From Desulfobacterales bacterium (GTDB taxonomy: Bacteria > Desulfobacterota > Desulfobacteria > Desulfobacterales > CAFBRK01): a stretch of 64,000 bases of DNA. The translations under genes and the position numbers were made by a program. Shown here one piece after another: positions 53,761 through 63,600 of this stretch (the stretch's first letter is position 1; each line of letters starts with the position of its first letter). The notes below the pieces were generated by a model. That model was not told where the DNA came from. It did no database searches and saw only the letters and a program-made list of their open reading frames with translations. The stretch lies in the NCBI GenBank assembly GCA_021737185.1, contig JAIPEL010000009.1:1-64000 (forward strand), in the 5' to 3' direction.

Positions 53761-53960
53761 TTGGTCAAATGGTCGAGTGGTCAAGTAGGGAAAAAAGATG
53801 GGACTACGATTCGGGTCGTGGAACGAGGGGCTTGTTCCATCGGGATGCGGTGATTTCATCGGCTTTTTTCAGGTGGCCTTCTCAATAGACAAATCAAAAA
53901 TTACTTCATTACCTCGCCTCTCCCAATTGACGAATCAACCAATCAACCAATTAATCTATT
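53757..53960. repeat. paired GATTGGTCGATTGG-type inverted repeat, copy 2
   Basis: ttgattggtcaaatggtcga (left, 53758-53790) and ccaattgacgaatcaaccaa (right, about 53924-53957) are inverted copies of the same unit around about 130 bases. The family also occurs at 48706-48820. This 245-base gap holds no gene. Confidence 0.6.
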
Positions 53961-54005
53961 TCAAAAGGCAATACAGATTCTCATCAGAGTCGTGAAAGCG
54001 AAACG

Positions 54006-55145
54006 ATGCGATTTCTCTTCCTTGAACCCTTCTACGGAGGCTCCCACAAGGAGTTTGCCGACGGGCTCGTCGCCGCCTCTCGCCACCGGATCGACCTGGC
54101 CACCTTGCCGGCGCGATTCTGGAAATGGCGGATGCGGGGAGCCGCCCTTCATTTTGCCGAAGCCATCGCCGATTTCAGCGCTTACGACGGCCTGATCGCA
54201 AGCGGACTGATGAGCCTGTCGGATTTGAAGGCCCTGGTCGGCCCGTCGCTGCCGCCGTCGCTGGTCTATTTCCACGAAAACCAGCTCACCTATCCCCTGG
54301 CGCCCGGCGAAGACATGGACATCCAGTACGGATTTACCGACGTCACCACCGCACTGGCCGCCGACCGGCTCCTGTTCAATTCCCGATTTCATTTTGATGC
54401 CTTCTTCGGTGAGATGCCCGCTTTTTTGAAGAGGATGCCCGAGTACCGGCCCTTGTGGGTGATCGATGAAATTCGGAAAAAGGCCGCTGTCCAGTATCCG
54501 GGACTCTGCTTTCCGGCAGGACAAGCGGGTAGGGGACGCCGGGAAACGCCTTCAGGTCCACCGTTGATCGTGTGGAACCACCGCTGGGAATTTGACAAAA
54601 ACCCGGATGAATTTTTCACGGCCCTGGCGGCGGTGGCCGACAGGGGGATCGATTTCCGCCTGGCGCTGCTGGGAGAAAACTTCCAAGCGGTGCCCAAGGC
54701 GTTCCTTGCCGCCCGCGAGCGGTTCAAGGATCGTCTCGTCTGCTATGGATATGAGCCGGAACGCGCCCGCTACGTCGCATGGCTGAAGCAGGGGGACGTG
54801 GTGGTCAGCACTGCGATTCAGGAAAACTTCGGCATTTCCATCATCGAAGCGGTTCGCTGCGGCTGTCTGCCCCTGGTGCCGAACCGCCTGGCCTATCCGG
54901 AGATTTTGCCCGAAGCGGCCCACGCGGACTGTCTCTACGAAGGACAAGCCGATCTGGAAGTAAAGCTGGCGCGAATGCTGACCGGTTTTGCCGGCCGGGA
55001 GGCCCTGAGAGGTTCTCTTTCTGAGGCCATGGCCCGGTTTTCCTGGGACAATGTTGTCGAAGACTACGATGCGGAACTGGCACAGCTGGCTGCAAAGCAC
55101 GAAATCCGAAGATCGAAATCCGAAACAAATTCGAAATTCGAATGA
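54006..55145 (+). CDS. DUF3524/QTMAN-type glycosyltransferase
   Basis: A 379-residue GT-B-like glycosyltransferase. The N-terminal domain begins MRFLFLEPFYGGSHKEFADG, the signature of DUF3524 and of the human protein GTDC1/QTMAN, which adds mannose to queuosine in tRNA-Asp. VYFHENQLTYPL and LIVWNHRWEFDKNPDEFF are the other family marks. The C-terminal domain has STAIQENFGISIIEAVRCGC, a sugar-nucleotide site. The last 16 residues (KHEIRRSKSETNSKFE) are coded by a dispersed repeat, so the original stop codon has been lost. The tRNA-queuosine role in bacteria is inference. Confidence 0.86.
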   Translation: MRFLFLEPFYGGSHKEFADGLVAASRHRIDLATLPARFWKWRMRGAALHFAEAIADFSAYDGLIASGLMSLSDLKALVGPSLPPSLVYFHENQLTYPLAPGEDMDIQYGFTDVTTALAADRLLFNSRFHFDAFFGEMPAFLKRMPEYRPLWVIDEIRKKAAVQYPGLCFPAGQAGRGRRETPSGPPLIVWNHRWEFDKNPDEFFTALAAVADRGIDFRLALLGENFQAVPKAFLAARERFKDRLVCYGYEPERARYVAWLKQGDVVVSTAIQENFGISIIEAVRCGCLPLVPNRLAYPEILPEAAHADCLYEGQADLEVKLARMLTGFAGREALRGSLSEAMARFSWDNVVEDYDAELAQLAAKHEIRRSKSETNSKFE

Positions 55146-55280
55146 CCCAATTATAAAAACAAAACAAGCTCTTCATTCCAGTTTCAAATTACTTCTATGG
55201 AAACTTTGCATGGGCATGGTTTTGAATTTTGGTCATTCGCGCTTGTTTCGTGCTTCGTGCTTCGAATTTCGAATTTATCT
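55096..55280. repeat. GCACGAAAT-type repeat pair (copies C and D), inverted
   Basis: Copy C (agcacgaaatccgaagatcg, 55096-55165) runs forward and encodes the end of the glycosyltransferase. Copy D (55222-55280) runs in reverse (gtttcgtgcttcgtgcttcg). The two halves can pair over about 50 bases around a short spacer. Copies A and B are at 3551 and 6738. Confidence 0.75.
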
Positions 55281-55347
55281 CCTCCCATGACGTCCTTATC
55301 ATCAACCGCAGGAGTTCAACCGGCACCGGGAAAACCGGCCATCTCGC

Positions 55348-56697
55348 CTAAACCAGCCCCTGGTCGAGCATCGCCTCGACCACCTTGACAAAGCCGGAAA
55401 TGTTGGCGCCGGCCACGTAATTGCCGGAGAGGCCGTACTGGTCGGCTGATGCCACGCAGGCCTCATGGATCCGGCGCATGATGATCTGCAGCCGTTCGTC
55501 GACCTCCTTGCGGGTCCAGGAAAGGCGCATGCTGTTCTGGGTCATCTCCAGCCCGGAGACCGAAACCCCGCCGGCGTTGGCGGCCTTGCCCGGCCCGTAG
55601 AGCAGCCCCTTGTCCAGGAAAAGATCCACACCCTCGGGGGTGGTGGGCATGTTGGCGCCTTCGCTGACCAGAAATACGCCGTTGTCGATCAGGTGCTGCG
55701 CGTCGGTGCCGTTGATTTCGTTTTGGGTGGCGCTGGGAAAGGCGCAGTCCGCCGGGTGATTCCACAGGGGGTTGTGGCCCAGGGCGGGGTCCGACGCCGT
55801 GTAGACGGCCTGCGGGTATTTTTCGGCATACTCGGCGATCCGCCCCCGCTTGATATTTTTCAAGCGCTTGGCGTATTCGAGCTTTTCTGCGTCGATCCCT
55901 GCCTCATCGTAGACATAGCCGGAAGAATCGGAAAGAGTGACCGGCGTTGCGCCCATGTCGAGGAGTTTTTCCACCGTATACTGGGCCACGTTTCCCGAGC
56001 CGGAAACCAGGCAGGTGAGCCCTTCGAGGGTTTTGCCCCGGGTCTTGAGCATATTGGCGGCAAAGTAGACCGATCCGTAGCCGGTGGCCTCGGGTCGGAT
56101 CAGGCTGCCTCCCCAGTTGAGGCTCTTGCCGGTGAGCACGCCGGTAAACTCGTTTTTCAACCGTTTGTACATGCCGAAGAGAAATCCGATCTCCCGGGCG
56201 CCGACGCCGATATCGCCGGCCGGAACGTCCGTGTTCGGCCCGATGTGCCGGTAGAGCTCGCACATGAAGCTCTGGCAGAAGCGCATCACTTCGTTGTCCG
56301 ACTTGCCCTTGGGATCGAAATCCGAGCCGCCCTTTCCGCCGCCCATGGGCAGGGTGGTCAGGGCGTTTTTAAAGACCTGCTCGAAGGCAAGAAACTTGAG
56401 GATGCTCATATTGACGGACGGATGGAAGCGCAGGCCGCCCTTGTACGGCCCGATGGCGCTGTTCATCTCGATGCGAAACCCCCGATTGACCTGGGGATTG
56501 CCCTCGTCGTCCAGCCAGGGCACCCGAAACACGATGACCCGCTCGGGCTCGGCCAGCCTTTCTAGAATCTTCGCCTTTCGATACTCCGGGTTGGCCTCCA
56601 CCACCGGTCGCACCGACTCGAAGACCTCCTTGACTGCCTGGTGAAATTCCTTCTGTTCCGGATCCCTTCCGATGATCTGCTCAACGATGTCTTCCAT
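55348..56697 (-). CDS. gdhA: NADP-type glutamate dehydrogenase
   Basis: A 449-residue hexameric enzyme of the NADP-specific type, which makes glutamate from 2-oxoglutarate and ammonium. The catalytic lysine region is PMGGGKGGSDFDPKGKS (about 120-136). PYKGGLRFHPSVN (about 86-98) and CLVSGSGNVAQYTVEKL, the coenzyme-binding loop, are typical. Length is as expected. Single gene; the promoter side has a run of short repeats. Confidence 0.95.
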   Translation of the reverse strand: MEDIVEQIIGRDPEQKEFHQAVKEVFESVRPVVEANPEYRKAKILERLAEPERVIVFRVPWLDDEGNPQVNRGFRIEMNSAIGPYKGGLRFHPSVNMSILKFLAFEQVFKNALTTLPMGGGKGGSDFDPKGKSDNEVMRFCQSFMCELYRHIGPNTDVPAGDIGVGAREIGFLFGMYKRLKNEFTGVLTGKSLNWGGSLIRPEATGYGSVYFAANMLKTRGKTLEGLTCLVSGSGNVAQYTVEKLLDMGATPVTLSDSSGYVYDEAGIDAEKLEYAKRLKNIKRGRIAEYAEKYPQAVYTASDPALGHNPLWNHPADCAFPSATQNEINGTDAQHLIDNGVFLVSEGANMPTTPEGVDLFLDKGLLYGPGKAANAGGVSVSGLEMTQNSMRLSWTRKEVDERLQIIMRRIHEACVASADQYGLSGNYVAGANISGFVKVVEAMLDQGLV

Positions 56698-56725
56698 TTT
56701 TTTGCCCTTTCCTTGGTTTTTCTCC

Positions 56726-56802
56726 GGCGGCGAAGCCGCCGCTGATAAAAGCGCGAAGCGATTTTATTGCGAAGCGATTTTATCGCGGAGCGATTTTATC
56801 AT
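56726..56802. repeat. GGCGGCGAAGCCGCC palindrome and GCGAAGCGATTTTAT tandem repeat
   Basis: A GGCGGCGAAGCCGCC palindrome (56726-56740; also at 9474-9488) is followed by three copies of gcgaagcgattttat or its variant gcggagcgattttatc. The tandem part ends at the stop codon of the next minus-strand gene. It fills the gap between gdhA and the ETF oxidoreductase. Confidence 0.75.
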
Positions 56803-58472
56803 AGCAGCGTATAGCCCGGTCCTTCTCCGCCTTCCGGGCAGGTCCAGGTGATGTTGTCGAACGGATCTTTTACGTCGCAGGTCTTGCAGTGAAGACAATT
56901 GGACGGATTCAGCTTGAGCCGCCGGCGGCCGGAGACGTCATCTGTTTCCATCTCGTAGACTTTTCCCGGGCAAAAGCGGGTGCAGGGGCTTTGGTACTCG
57001 GGCCAGCAGCGATTCACGCAAAGCTCCCGGTCATGAACGATCAGGTGCGACGGCTGATCCTCCCGATGGATGGTTCTGGACAGATAGACGCCGGTGAGCT
57101 TGTCCACAACCAGGGTCCCGTCGTAGACGGACGGGTCCACCGGCTCGACCGTCTTGCCGGAGGCTTTTGCAACCGGCACGAGGGTTCGGGCGTCTTCTTT
57201 CGTCGCCATCGGATCGACCACACCCCTTCCGGCGGTGACGTACTGGGCCCCGAGGTGGATGAACTTGACCGGGGCCTTTTTCGCCAGGGCCTGGGCGAAG
57301 TTTCTCCCTTCGTAGAGCTCGGCCTTGAGCCAGCTTGCTTCGAATCGATCGGCGTAGGCGGAAAGTGTCTTTGCCGTGGCGTCTTCTTTTTCCAGCGCCT
57401 CGAAGGCGGTTTCCGCCGCCAGCATGCCGGATTTGACGGCCGCATGAACGCCTTTCAGGGCCGGCGAGTTGTGAAATCCCGCCGCGGCCCCGGCAAACAG
57501 CGCCCCGTCGGCATACAGCCGGGGAATCGTGTAGTAGCCGCCGGTGGACACGGTTCGAGCGCCCTGTTCGAGCACCTTCCCCCCCCGGATCAGGTCCGAG
57601 ACGAAGGGATGACGCTTGAAGCGGATAAACACATCGTAGGGATCCAGCAGCGGATTCTCGTAGCAGAGCCCGACCAGAAAACCGACCGCCACCCGGTTTT
57701 TGCCCATCTCGTAGATAAAGCCGCCTCCGGGGGTGTGCAGATCCAGGGGATAGCCGAGGGTGTGGATGTCGTTTGCCGCGCTGCGGGTAAAGAAGTGACC
57801 CTCGGGCAGCTGGATGACCTCCTTTATTCCGGTTTCATAGACCTGGGGCATCCGATCCGCCGAAAGATTCAGCCGCCGGTCGATTTCCTTTGCGAGGCTG
57901 CCCCGGGCCCCTTCGGCGAAGATCACCACCTTTGCCATCAGGTCGATGCCCGGTTCGAAGTTGGGCTTCGGTTTTCCTTCTGGGTCGATCCCCTTGTCTC
58001 CGGTTCTGACGCCGACGATGCGGTTTCCGTCTTCGGCATACAGCACCTCTTTTCCGGTAAAGCCCGGAAACACGTTGACCTCCATCTCTTCGGCAAGGCC
58101 GGCCATCCATCGGGTCACCTTCGAGAGGCTGACAATCGGAAACCCCTTGTTGTGCATGTGGCGGGGAACCATGGGAACGCGGTAAAACCGGGTTTTTGTC
58201 ATGAAACCGAACAGATCTCCCCGGACGGTGGCCTCGATCGGAAATCCGCGCTCCCGGTAATCGGGGAGAAGCTCTTCAAAGGCCCTGGGAGCAACCACCG
58301 CCCCGCTCAGGGCGTGGGCGCCGACTTCTCCGCCCTTGTCGATGAGGGCGACTTCGATGGTCCGCCCCTTTTCGCGGGCGATCTGCATCGAACGAACCGC
58401 GGCGGCCAGGCCGGCCGGTCCGCCGCCTACGATCAATACGTCAAACTCGATCTGCTCTCTTTCCATCTCCAT
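56799..58472 (-). CDS. electron transfer flavoprotein:quinone oxidoreductase
   Basis: A 557-residue FAD/[4Fe-4S] protein that passes electrons from ETF to the quinone pool. The FAD site is FDVLIVGGGPAGLAAA near the start. The ferredoxin-like end has CVNRCWPEYQSPCTRFCP and SNCLHCKTCDVKDP, followed by ITWTCPEGGEGPGY, as in all members. The start is ATG 58472, which follows caggagagcc; the track start at 58526 adds 18 residues. Its partner ETF genes are not nearby. It suggests acyl-CoA oxidation coupled to menaquinone. Confidence 0.93.
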   Translation of the reverse strand: MEMEREQIEFDVLIVGGGPAGLAAAVRSMQIAREKGRTIEVALIDKGGEVGAHALSGAVVAPRAFEELLPDYRERGFPIEATVRGDLFGFMTKTRFYRVPMVPRHMHNKGFPIVSLSKVTRWMAGLAEEMEVNVFPGFTGKEVLYAEDGNRIVGVRTGDKGIDPEGKPKPNFEPGIDLMAKVVIFAEGARGSLAKEIDRRLNLSADRMPQVYETGIKEVIQLPEGHFFTRSAANDIHTLGYPLDLHTPGGGFIYEMGKNRVAVGFLVGLCYENPLLDPYDVFIRFKRHPFVSDLIRGGKVLEQGARTVSTGGYYTIPRLYADGALFAGAAAGFHNSPALKGVHAAVKSGMLAAETAFEALEKEDATAKTLSAYADRFEASWLKAELYEGRNFAQALAKKAPVKFIHLGAQYVTAGRGVVDPMATKEDARTLVPVAKASGKTVEPVDPSVYDGTLVVDKLTGVYLSRTIHREDQPSHLIVHDRELCVNRCWPEYQSPCTRFCPGKVYEMETDDVSGRRRLKLNPSNCLHCKTCDVKDPFDNITWTCPEGGEGPGYTLL

Positions 58473-58636
58473 ATGCAGGCTCTCCTGAAAAACTTGGAAA
58501 AATGAATTCGTTGAAATTTTTACCATGCGCCCCGGCTTTTGTAAACGGCCGGAAGGCAGCCGGCGTCATGTTTCAGGCTCCCCAAACCGGGCTGAAAATT
58601 GAAACTCGGTGGTTTGCATGCAGAAGACATATGGCC

Positions 58637-58679
58637 TTGACAAGAAATTTGGCGCCATATAGATAGCCGATCTAATATT
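58637..58679 (+). promoter_or_regulatory. candidate MarR-regulated promoter
   Basis: TTGACA (58637-58642) is followed by TATAGA/TAGATA near 58658-58665, overlapped by the inverted repeat tagat-agccg-atcta (58660-58674). This lies about 120 bases before the marR start and fits an autoregulated operator. The gap from 58473 to 58795 (323 bases) holds no other feature. Confidence 0.45.
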
Positions 58680-58795
58680 TAAGCAGCCTAAAGATTTTTC
58701 TGACCGGAAGCATCTCAAAAAGCCCCCTGACCTCCTCGTTCGGGGGAGCAACACATTTTTGAAATCGGTTGCAGTCTTTCCATGGATAAAACCAA

Positions 58796-59278
58796 GTGAA
58801 CGAACAGGAAAAAATCGAACGGGCCCGGTACATCGCCGCCACTGGAAAAGTGATCTGGGAGCGGATCATCCGGATCCAGACGGATTGTCTGTCGCAGTCT
58901 ATCGGCGCCAAGGCGTTTCAGGATCTGTCCCTGCAGCAGTTCAACACCATCTTGACGGTTCGGCGCCACGAGCCGGTTTCCATGACCGAGCTTGCCCAAC
59001 TGCTGGGGGTGTCGTCTCCGTCGGCATCGAATATGGTCGACCGGCTGGTGGAAAAGGGGGTCCTGGAGCGGGAGTCGAGCCCGGAAGACCGTCGTAAAGT
59101 GGTGATTTCGGTGTCTCCTTCGGTGGTGGAGGAGATTCAGCAGGTGGAATCCTCGGTGCTGGGCCTCTTTATCGGCCTGGTGGAGCGGGTGGGGCCCCAG
59201 ACGGCCAAAAACTGGTGCGAGGTGCTGTCGGCGGTCAAAACCGCCGTGGAGGCGGAAACCCGGACCGCGGACCGCTGA
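58796..59278 (+). CDS. MarR family transcriptional regulator
   Basis: A 160-residue winged-helix regulator beginning at GTG 58796. The helix-turn-helix is SMTELAQLLGVSSPSASNMVDRLVEKGVLERESS (about 62-95 in outline), and the wing is SPEDRRKVVISVS. It precedes the efflux genes in the same direction and probably represses them until a drug or toxic compound binds it. A GTG start is used because no in-frame ATG is nearby. Confidence 0.9.
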   Translation: MNEQEKIERARYIAATGKVIWERIIRIQTDCLSQSIGAKAFQDLSLQQFNTILTVRRHEPVSMTELAQLLGVSSPSASNMVDRLVEKGVLERESSPEDRRKVVISVSPSVVEEIQQVESSVLGLFIGLVERVGPQTAKNWCEVLSAVKTAVEAETRTADR

Positions 59279-59339
59279 TGGAGGCCGGCCCTGCGGTGAA
59301 ACAGCGCATAAAGCGATGCACGCAAAAAAGGAATTGATC

Positions 59340-60698
59340 ATGAGCGCTGATAACAACGATAAAATCGTGAAGACGGATCCGAAGGTGGCCCGGCGCATCG
59401 TGATTTGCCTGATGACCCTGCTGGCCGGATTGGCGGGGATGGCTGCCCTGGCAAGCCTGAAAAAGCCGCCGGCAGAGATCGAGGTCGGAGAACGGCCGGT
59501 CAAAGTCGAGGTGGTCGAGGCGCGGCGCATCGACCATCCGGTCTCGATCACCGGCTACGGGGAAGCTCGCGCCATCCGGGATGTGGTGATCTCCCCGGAG
59601 GTTTCCGGAAAGGTGACCCAGGTCCATCCCCGGCTCGACGTGGGGGAGATCATCGAATCGGGTTCTCTTTTGTTCGCTGTCGACGACCGCAACTACCGGG
59701 CGGCGTCGAGCGAGGCGGAGGCCGTGGTGGGGCAGTTGACCCTTGTGGTGCAGCGCCTGGAACAGCAGCAGAAGATCGACGAAGACCGTCTCAAAAACCT
59801 GGAGCGGAGCCGGGAACTGGCCCGTGCCGAGTTTGAACGAATCCAACTTCTTTTCGAGCAGGACAGCGTCGGCACCCGCTCCGGGGTGGAGCAGGCCGAA
59901 CGGGCCTTCAATGCCGCAGACGACCAGGCCGCCCAGATGGCCCAGGCCGTTACCCTCTATCCGATCCGGCTCGAAGAAGCCAAAAGCCAGCTTGCCTCGG
60001 CCCAGGCGCGGCTTTCCCTGGCCCGGGCCAACCTGGCCCGCTGTCGGGTCAAGGCGCCGTTTGCCGGTCGGGTCAAGGCGGCAACCCTGGAAGCGGGGCA
60101 GTTTGCCGTCGCCGGTCAGCCGGCCCTGACCCTGGCCGACGATTCGACCCTGGAGATCGAAGTCCCCCTCGACAGCCAGGACGCCCGGCGCTGGCTCCGA
60201 TTCGAGGAGGGGGCCGAAACGGAGGGCAGCGCATGGTTTTCACGGCTCGTGCCGGTTTCCTGCCGAATCTTCTGGACCGAAGACAAGCAGGGCCACTTCT
60301 GGGAGGGAACACTTCACCGGGTGGTCAAGTTCGATCAGAAGACACGCACCCTGACCGTGGCCGTGCGGATCGATGCCGAGTCCGCCGGCAAAAGCCGGCC
60401 GGAAGGACTCCCCCTGGTGGAGGGGATGTTCTGTGCGGTGAAAATTCCGGGCAGGGTGCTGACCGGTGTATTCCGGCTCCCGCGGCAGGCCGTCAGCTTT
60501 GAAAACACGGTATATGTGGCCAGAGAAGACCGCCTGCATACGGTGGACGTGGAGGTGGCAAGACTCGAGGGCAATTTTGCCTTTGTAGACCGAGGGCTTC
60601 AAGACGGGGCGCTGGTGGTGACCACCCGGCTGGTCGATCCGCTGGAAAACACCCTCCTTGAGATCACCCGCCGGCAGAACGAAAGGCCGCCGTCATGA
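59340..60698 (+). CDS. RND efflux periplasmic adaptor (membrane fusion protein)
   Basis: A 452-residue HlyD/AcrA-type protein with one N-terminal membrane helix (IVICLMTLLAGLAGMAALASL). It has a biotinyl-lipoyl-like half motif (VVISPEVSGKVTQVHPRLDVGE), a long coiled-coil hairpin (about 125-220), the second half motif (RVKAPFAGRVKAATLEAGQFA), and beta-barrel and proximal domains. It overlaps the permease start by 4 bases. The start is ATG 59340 after aaaaggaattgatc. It links the pump to an outer-membrane channel that is not in the window. Confidence 0.93.
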   Translation: MSADNNDKIVKTDPKVARRIVICLMTLLAGLAGMAALASLKKPPAEIEVGERPVKVEVVEARRIDHPVSITGYGEARAIRDVVISPEVSGKVTQVHPRLDVGEIIESGSLLFAVDDRNYRAASSEAEAVVGQLTLVVQRLEQQQKIDEDRLKNLERSRELARAEFERIQLLFEQDSVGTRSGVEQAERAFNAADDQAAQMAQAVTLYPIRLEEAKSQLASAQARLSLARANLARCRVKAPFAGRVKAATLEAGQFAVAGQPALTLADDSTLEIEVPLDSQDARRWLRFEEGAETEGSAWFSRLVPVSCRIFWTEDKQGHFWEGTLHRVVKFDQKTRTLTVAVRIDAESAGKSRPEGLPLVEGMFCAVKIPGRVLTGVFRLPRQAVSFENTVYVAREDRLHTVDVEVARLEGNFAFVDRGLQDGALVVTTRLVDPLENTLLEITRRQNERPPS

Positions 60699-63600
60699 AA
60701 CAGGTGCTGACGTCGTTTGCCAAGAACACGGTGTTTGCCAACATCGTTCTGCTGCTGATCTTCGTGGCCGGCTACATTGCCACGGTTTCCATGATCCGGG
60801 AGAACTTCCCCGAGTTTTCCCTGGATATGATCATTATCTCCGTTCTCTACCCGGGGGCGGATCCCGAAGAGGTGGAAGAAGGCATCAGCCAGAAGATCGA
60901 AGAGGCCCTCGAAGGGGTCGAAGGGATCAAGCAGGTGACCACCCAGTCGAGCGAAAACGCCGCTTCGGCGACCATCGAGGTCAGGGAGAACTATGACGTC
61001 GACAAGGTCATCGATGACGTCCGGACCCAGGTCAACGCCATCTCCACCTTCCCGCTGGATGCTGAAAAACCGGTAATCACCGAACTGACCATCAAGGATC
61101 CCGTGGTCCTGCTCTATCTGTCCGGAGACATGTCCGAACGGCGGATCAAGGAATGGTCCGAGCGGATCAAAGACGAGCTCCAGCTGCTGCCGGAAATCTC
61201 CCAAGTGGAGATATTCGGCGCCCGAAACTATGAAATCGCCGTGGAAGTATCCGAAGAGGCCCTTCGGAAATACGGACTTTCTCTCAGCGAGGTGACCACG
61301 GCGGTGCGGCGGAGCAGCCTCAACCTGGCCGGCGGCACCATCCGGAGCCAGGGAGAAGAGATCCGGATCCGGACCGTGGGACGAAAATACACCGGAAAGG
61401 AGCTGGCCGATGTGGTGGCCCTGGCCGGCGCCGGCGGTCAGATCGTCACCTTGGACAAGATCGCCAAGATTTCTGACGGCTTCGAGGAGGACCCGATCGA
61501 CGCTCTGATCAACGGCGAACCGTCGGTGATGATCATCGTCTACAAGACCAAAGAGGAGGATGCCCTGGCCATTGAAGCGGCGGTCCAGGACTTTCTGAAA
61601 GAAAAGCAGGCGCAGATGCCTCCGGGAACGAGCATCCGGGTCCTCTACGACAACACAGAGATGCTCCAGGCGAGGATCGATCTGCTCGTCAAAAACGGCC
61701 TCATCGGCATGATGATCGTGTTTTTGGCCCTCTGGGCGTTTTTAAACGCCCGGCTCTCTTTCTGGGGCGGCATGGGAATCCCGGTTTCCATCGCCGGGGC
61801 CCTGGCGATCCTCTGGGCCCTGGGCGGCACCATCAACATGATTTCCCTGTTCAGCCTGATCATGGTGCTGGGCATCGTGGTCGACGACGCCATCGTGGTG
61901 GGAGAGGCGATCTACACCCATCGCAAAGCCGGTGAGCCGCCGTTGAAGGCGGCCGTCGACGGGGTGAGCGAAGTGGGAATGCCGGTGGTCGCCGCGGTGC
62001 TCACCACCATCGTGGCGTTTATCCCTTTGCTGTATGTAGGCGGGATCATGGGTAAATTCATCCGGATCCTTCCCATCGTGGTGATCGCCTGCCTGGCGGT
62101 CTCCCTGGTCGAATGCCTCCTCCTGCTGCCGGCCCACCTGAGCCGCCTGCCGGACCCCAACGTGGAAAACGGCCGGCTGAATCCGCTCACCCGACGGTTC
62201 GAGGCGGTCCACCGGGTCACCAGCCGGGGCATGGAGTGGTTCATTTCCCACATCTACAAACCCTTTTTGAGCCGGGCGCTTTATTGGCGCTATATTTCCC
62301 TGTGCACGGCCGTCAGCGTGCTGCTGCTGACCATCGGTTTGATGAAGGGGGGGATTCTCAAGTTCGAGGTGTTTCCGGAGATCGATGGATTCGTCATCAC
62401 CTCCACCATCGAATTTCCGGACGGCACCCCGCCGGAGGTCACGAAACAGGCCGTCCGGCAGCTCGACGATGCCCTGCTGCGCCTGGCCGGGCGCACGCCG
62501 ACCCGCACCGGAGAGCCGATGATCGAAGAACGGCTGGCGCTGGTGGGCCAGACCCTGGAGGACATCCCCCGCACCGGTCCTCATCTCGGGTCGGTCCAGG
62601 CGATTTTGCTCGAATCCGATCGCCGGGGAGTTCATTCCAAAGACCTGATGGTCGAGTGGGAAAAGGAGATCGGCCAGATCCCCGGGGTCAAGTCGCTGAC
62701 GTTCACGGGCCTCAATGCCGGGCCCCCGGGAGCGCCGATCGAGGTCTGGCTCCAGGGATACGACATGGACACCATTCTTGCCGCAGCAGAAGAGCTCATG
62801 GCGCGGCTGAGAAAGTTCGACGGCGTGACGCAGATTCGGTCCGACTACGCCCCGGGCAAGAACGAGCTGCGGCTCGAACTCAAACCCGAGGCCCGGACCC
62901 TGGGGCTGACCGTCGACGATCTGGCCCGGCAGGTTTACGCCGGATACTACGGTGACGAGGCGTTGCGCCTGCAGCGGGGCCGGGACGACGTCCGGGTCAA
63001 GGTTCGCTACACGGCTGACGAGCGTTCCCGCCTGGCGGATCTGGAGCGGGTGCGGATCCGGACGCCGGAAGGGCGCGAGGTACCCCTGGATACCGTGGCC
63101 CGCATGTGGTTTTCTCCGGGGTATTCGACCATCACCCGGACCGACGGAATGCGGCGGGTGGCCGTCAGCGCCGGGGTCGACACCAACAAGGCCAATGCCG
63201 GCGAAATTTTCGCCGAGCTCAGCGCCAACTTCTTTCCGAAGCTCGAACGAAAGCATCACGGACTCCGGGTGGCGCTGCAGGGAGAGCAGAAAAAGATGCG
63301 GGAATCGTTTTCCAGCCTCTATGTCGGCTTTCCCATGAGCGTGCTGGGAATTTTCATCATCATTGCCACCATGTTCCGTTCCTATGTGCAGCCGTTCGTG
63401 ATCCTGGTCACGATTCCCTTCGGCATGGTCGGCGCGGTGGTCGGCCACCTTCTGTTCGGTTACAACCTGTCGATCATGAGCATCTTCGGCATGGTGGCGC
63501 TGACCGGTGTGGTGGTCAACGACGCCATCGTCCTCATCGAGCGGGTCAACGAAAACATCGCAGAAGGGATGCCGTTTTTCGAGGCGATTCTTTCCGGCGG

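Noticed and set aside
56889-58505. 538-residue plus-strand ORF
   Set aside because: Antisense to ETF:quinone oxidoreductase, whose FAD and iron-sulfur motifs are clear.
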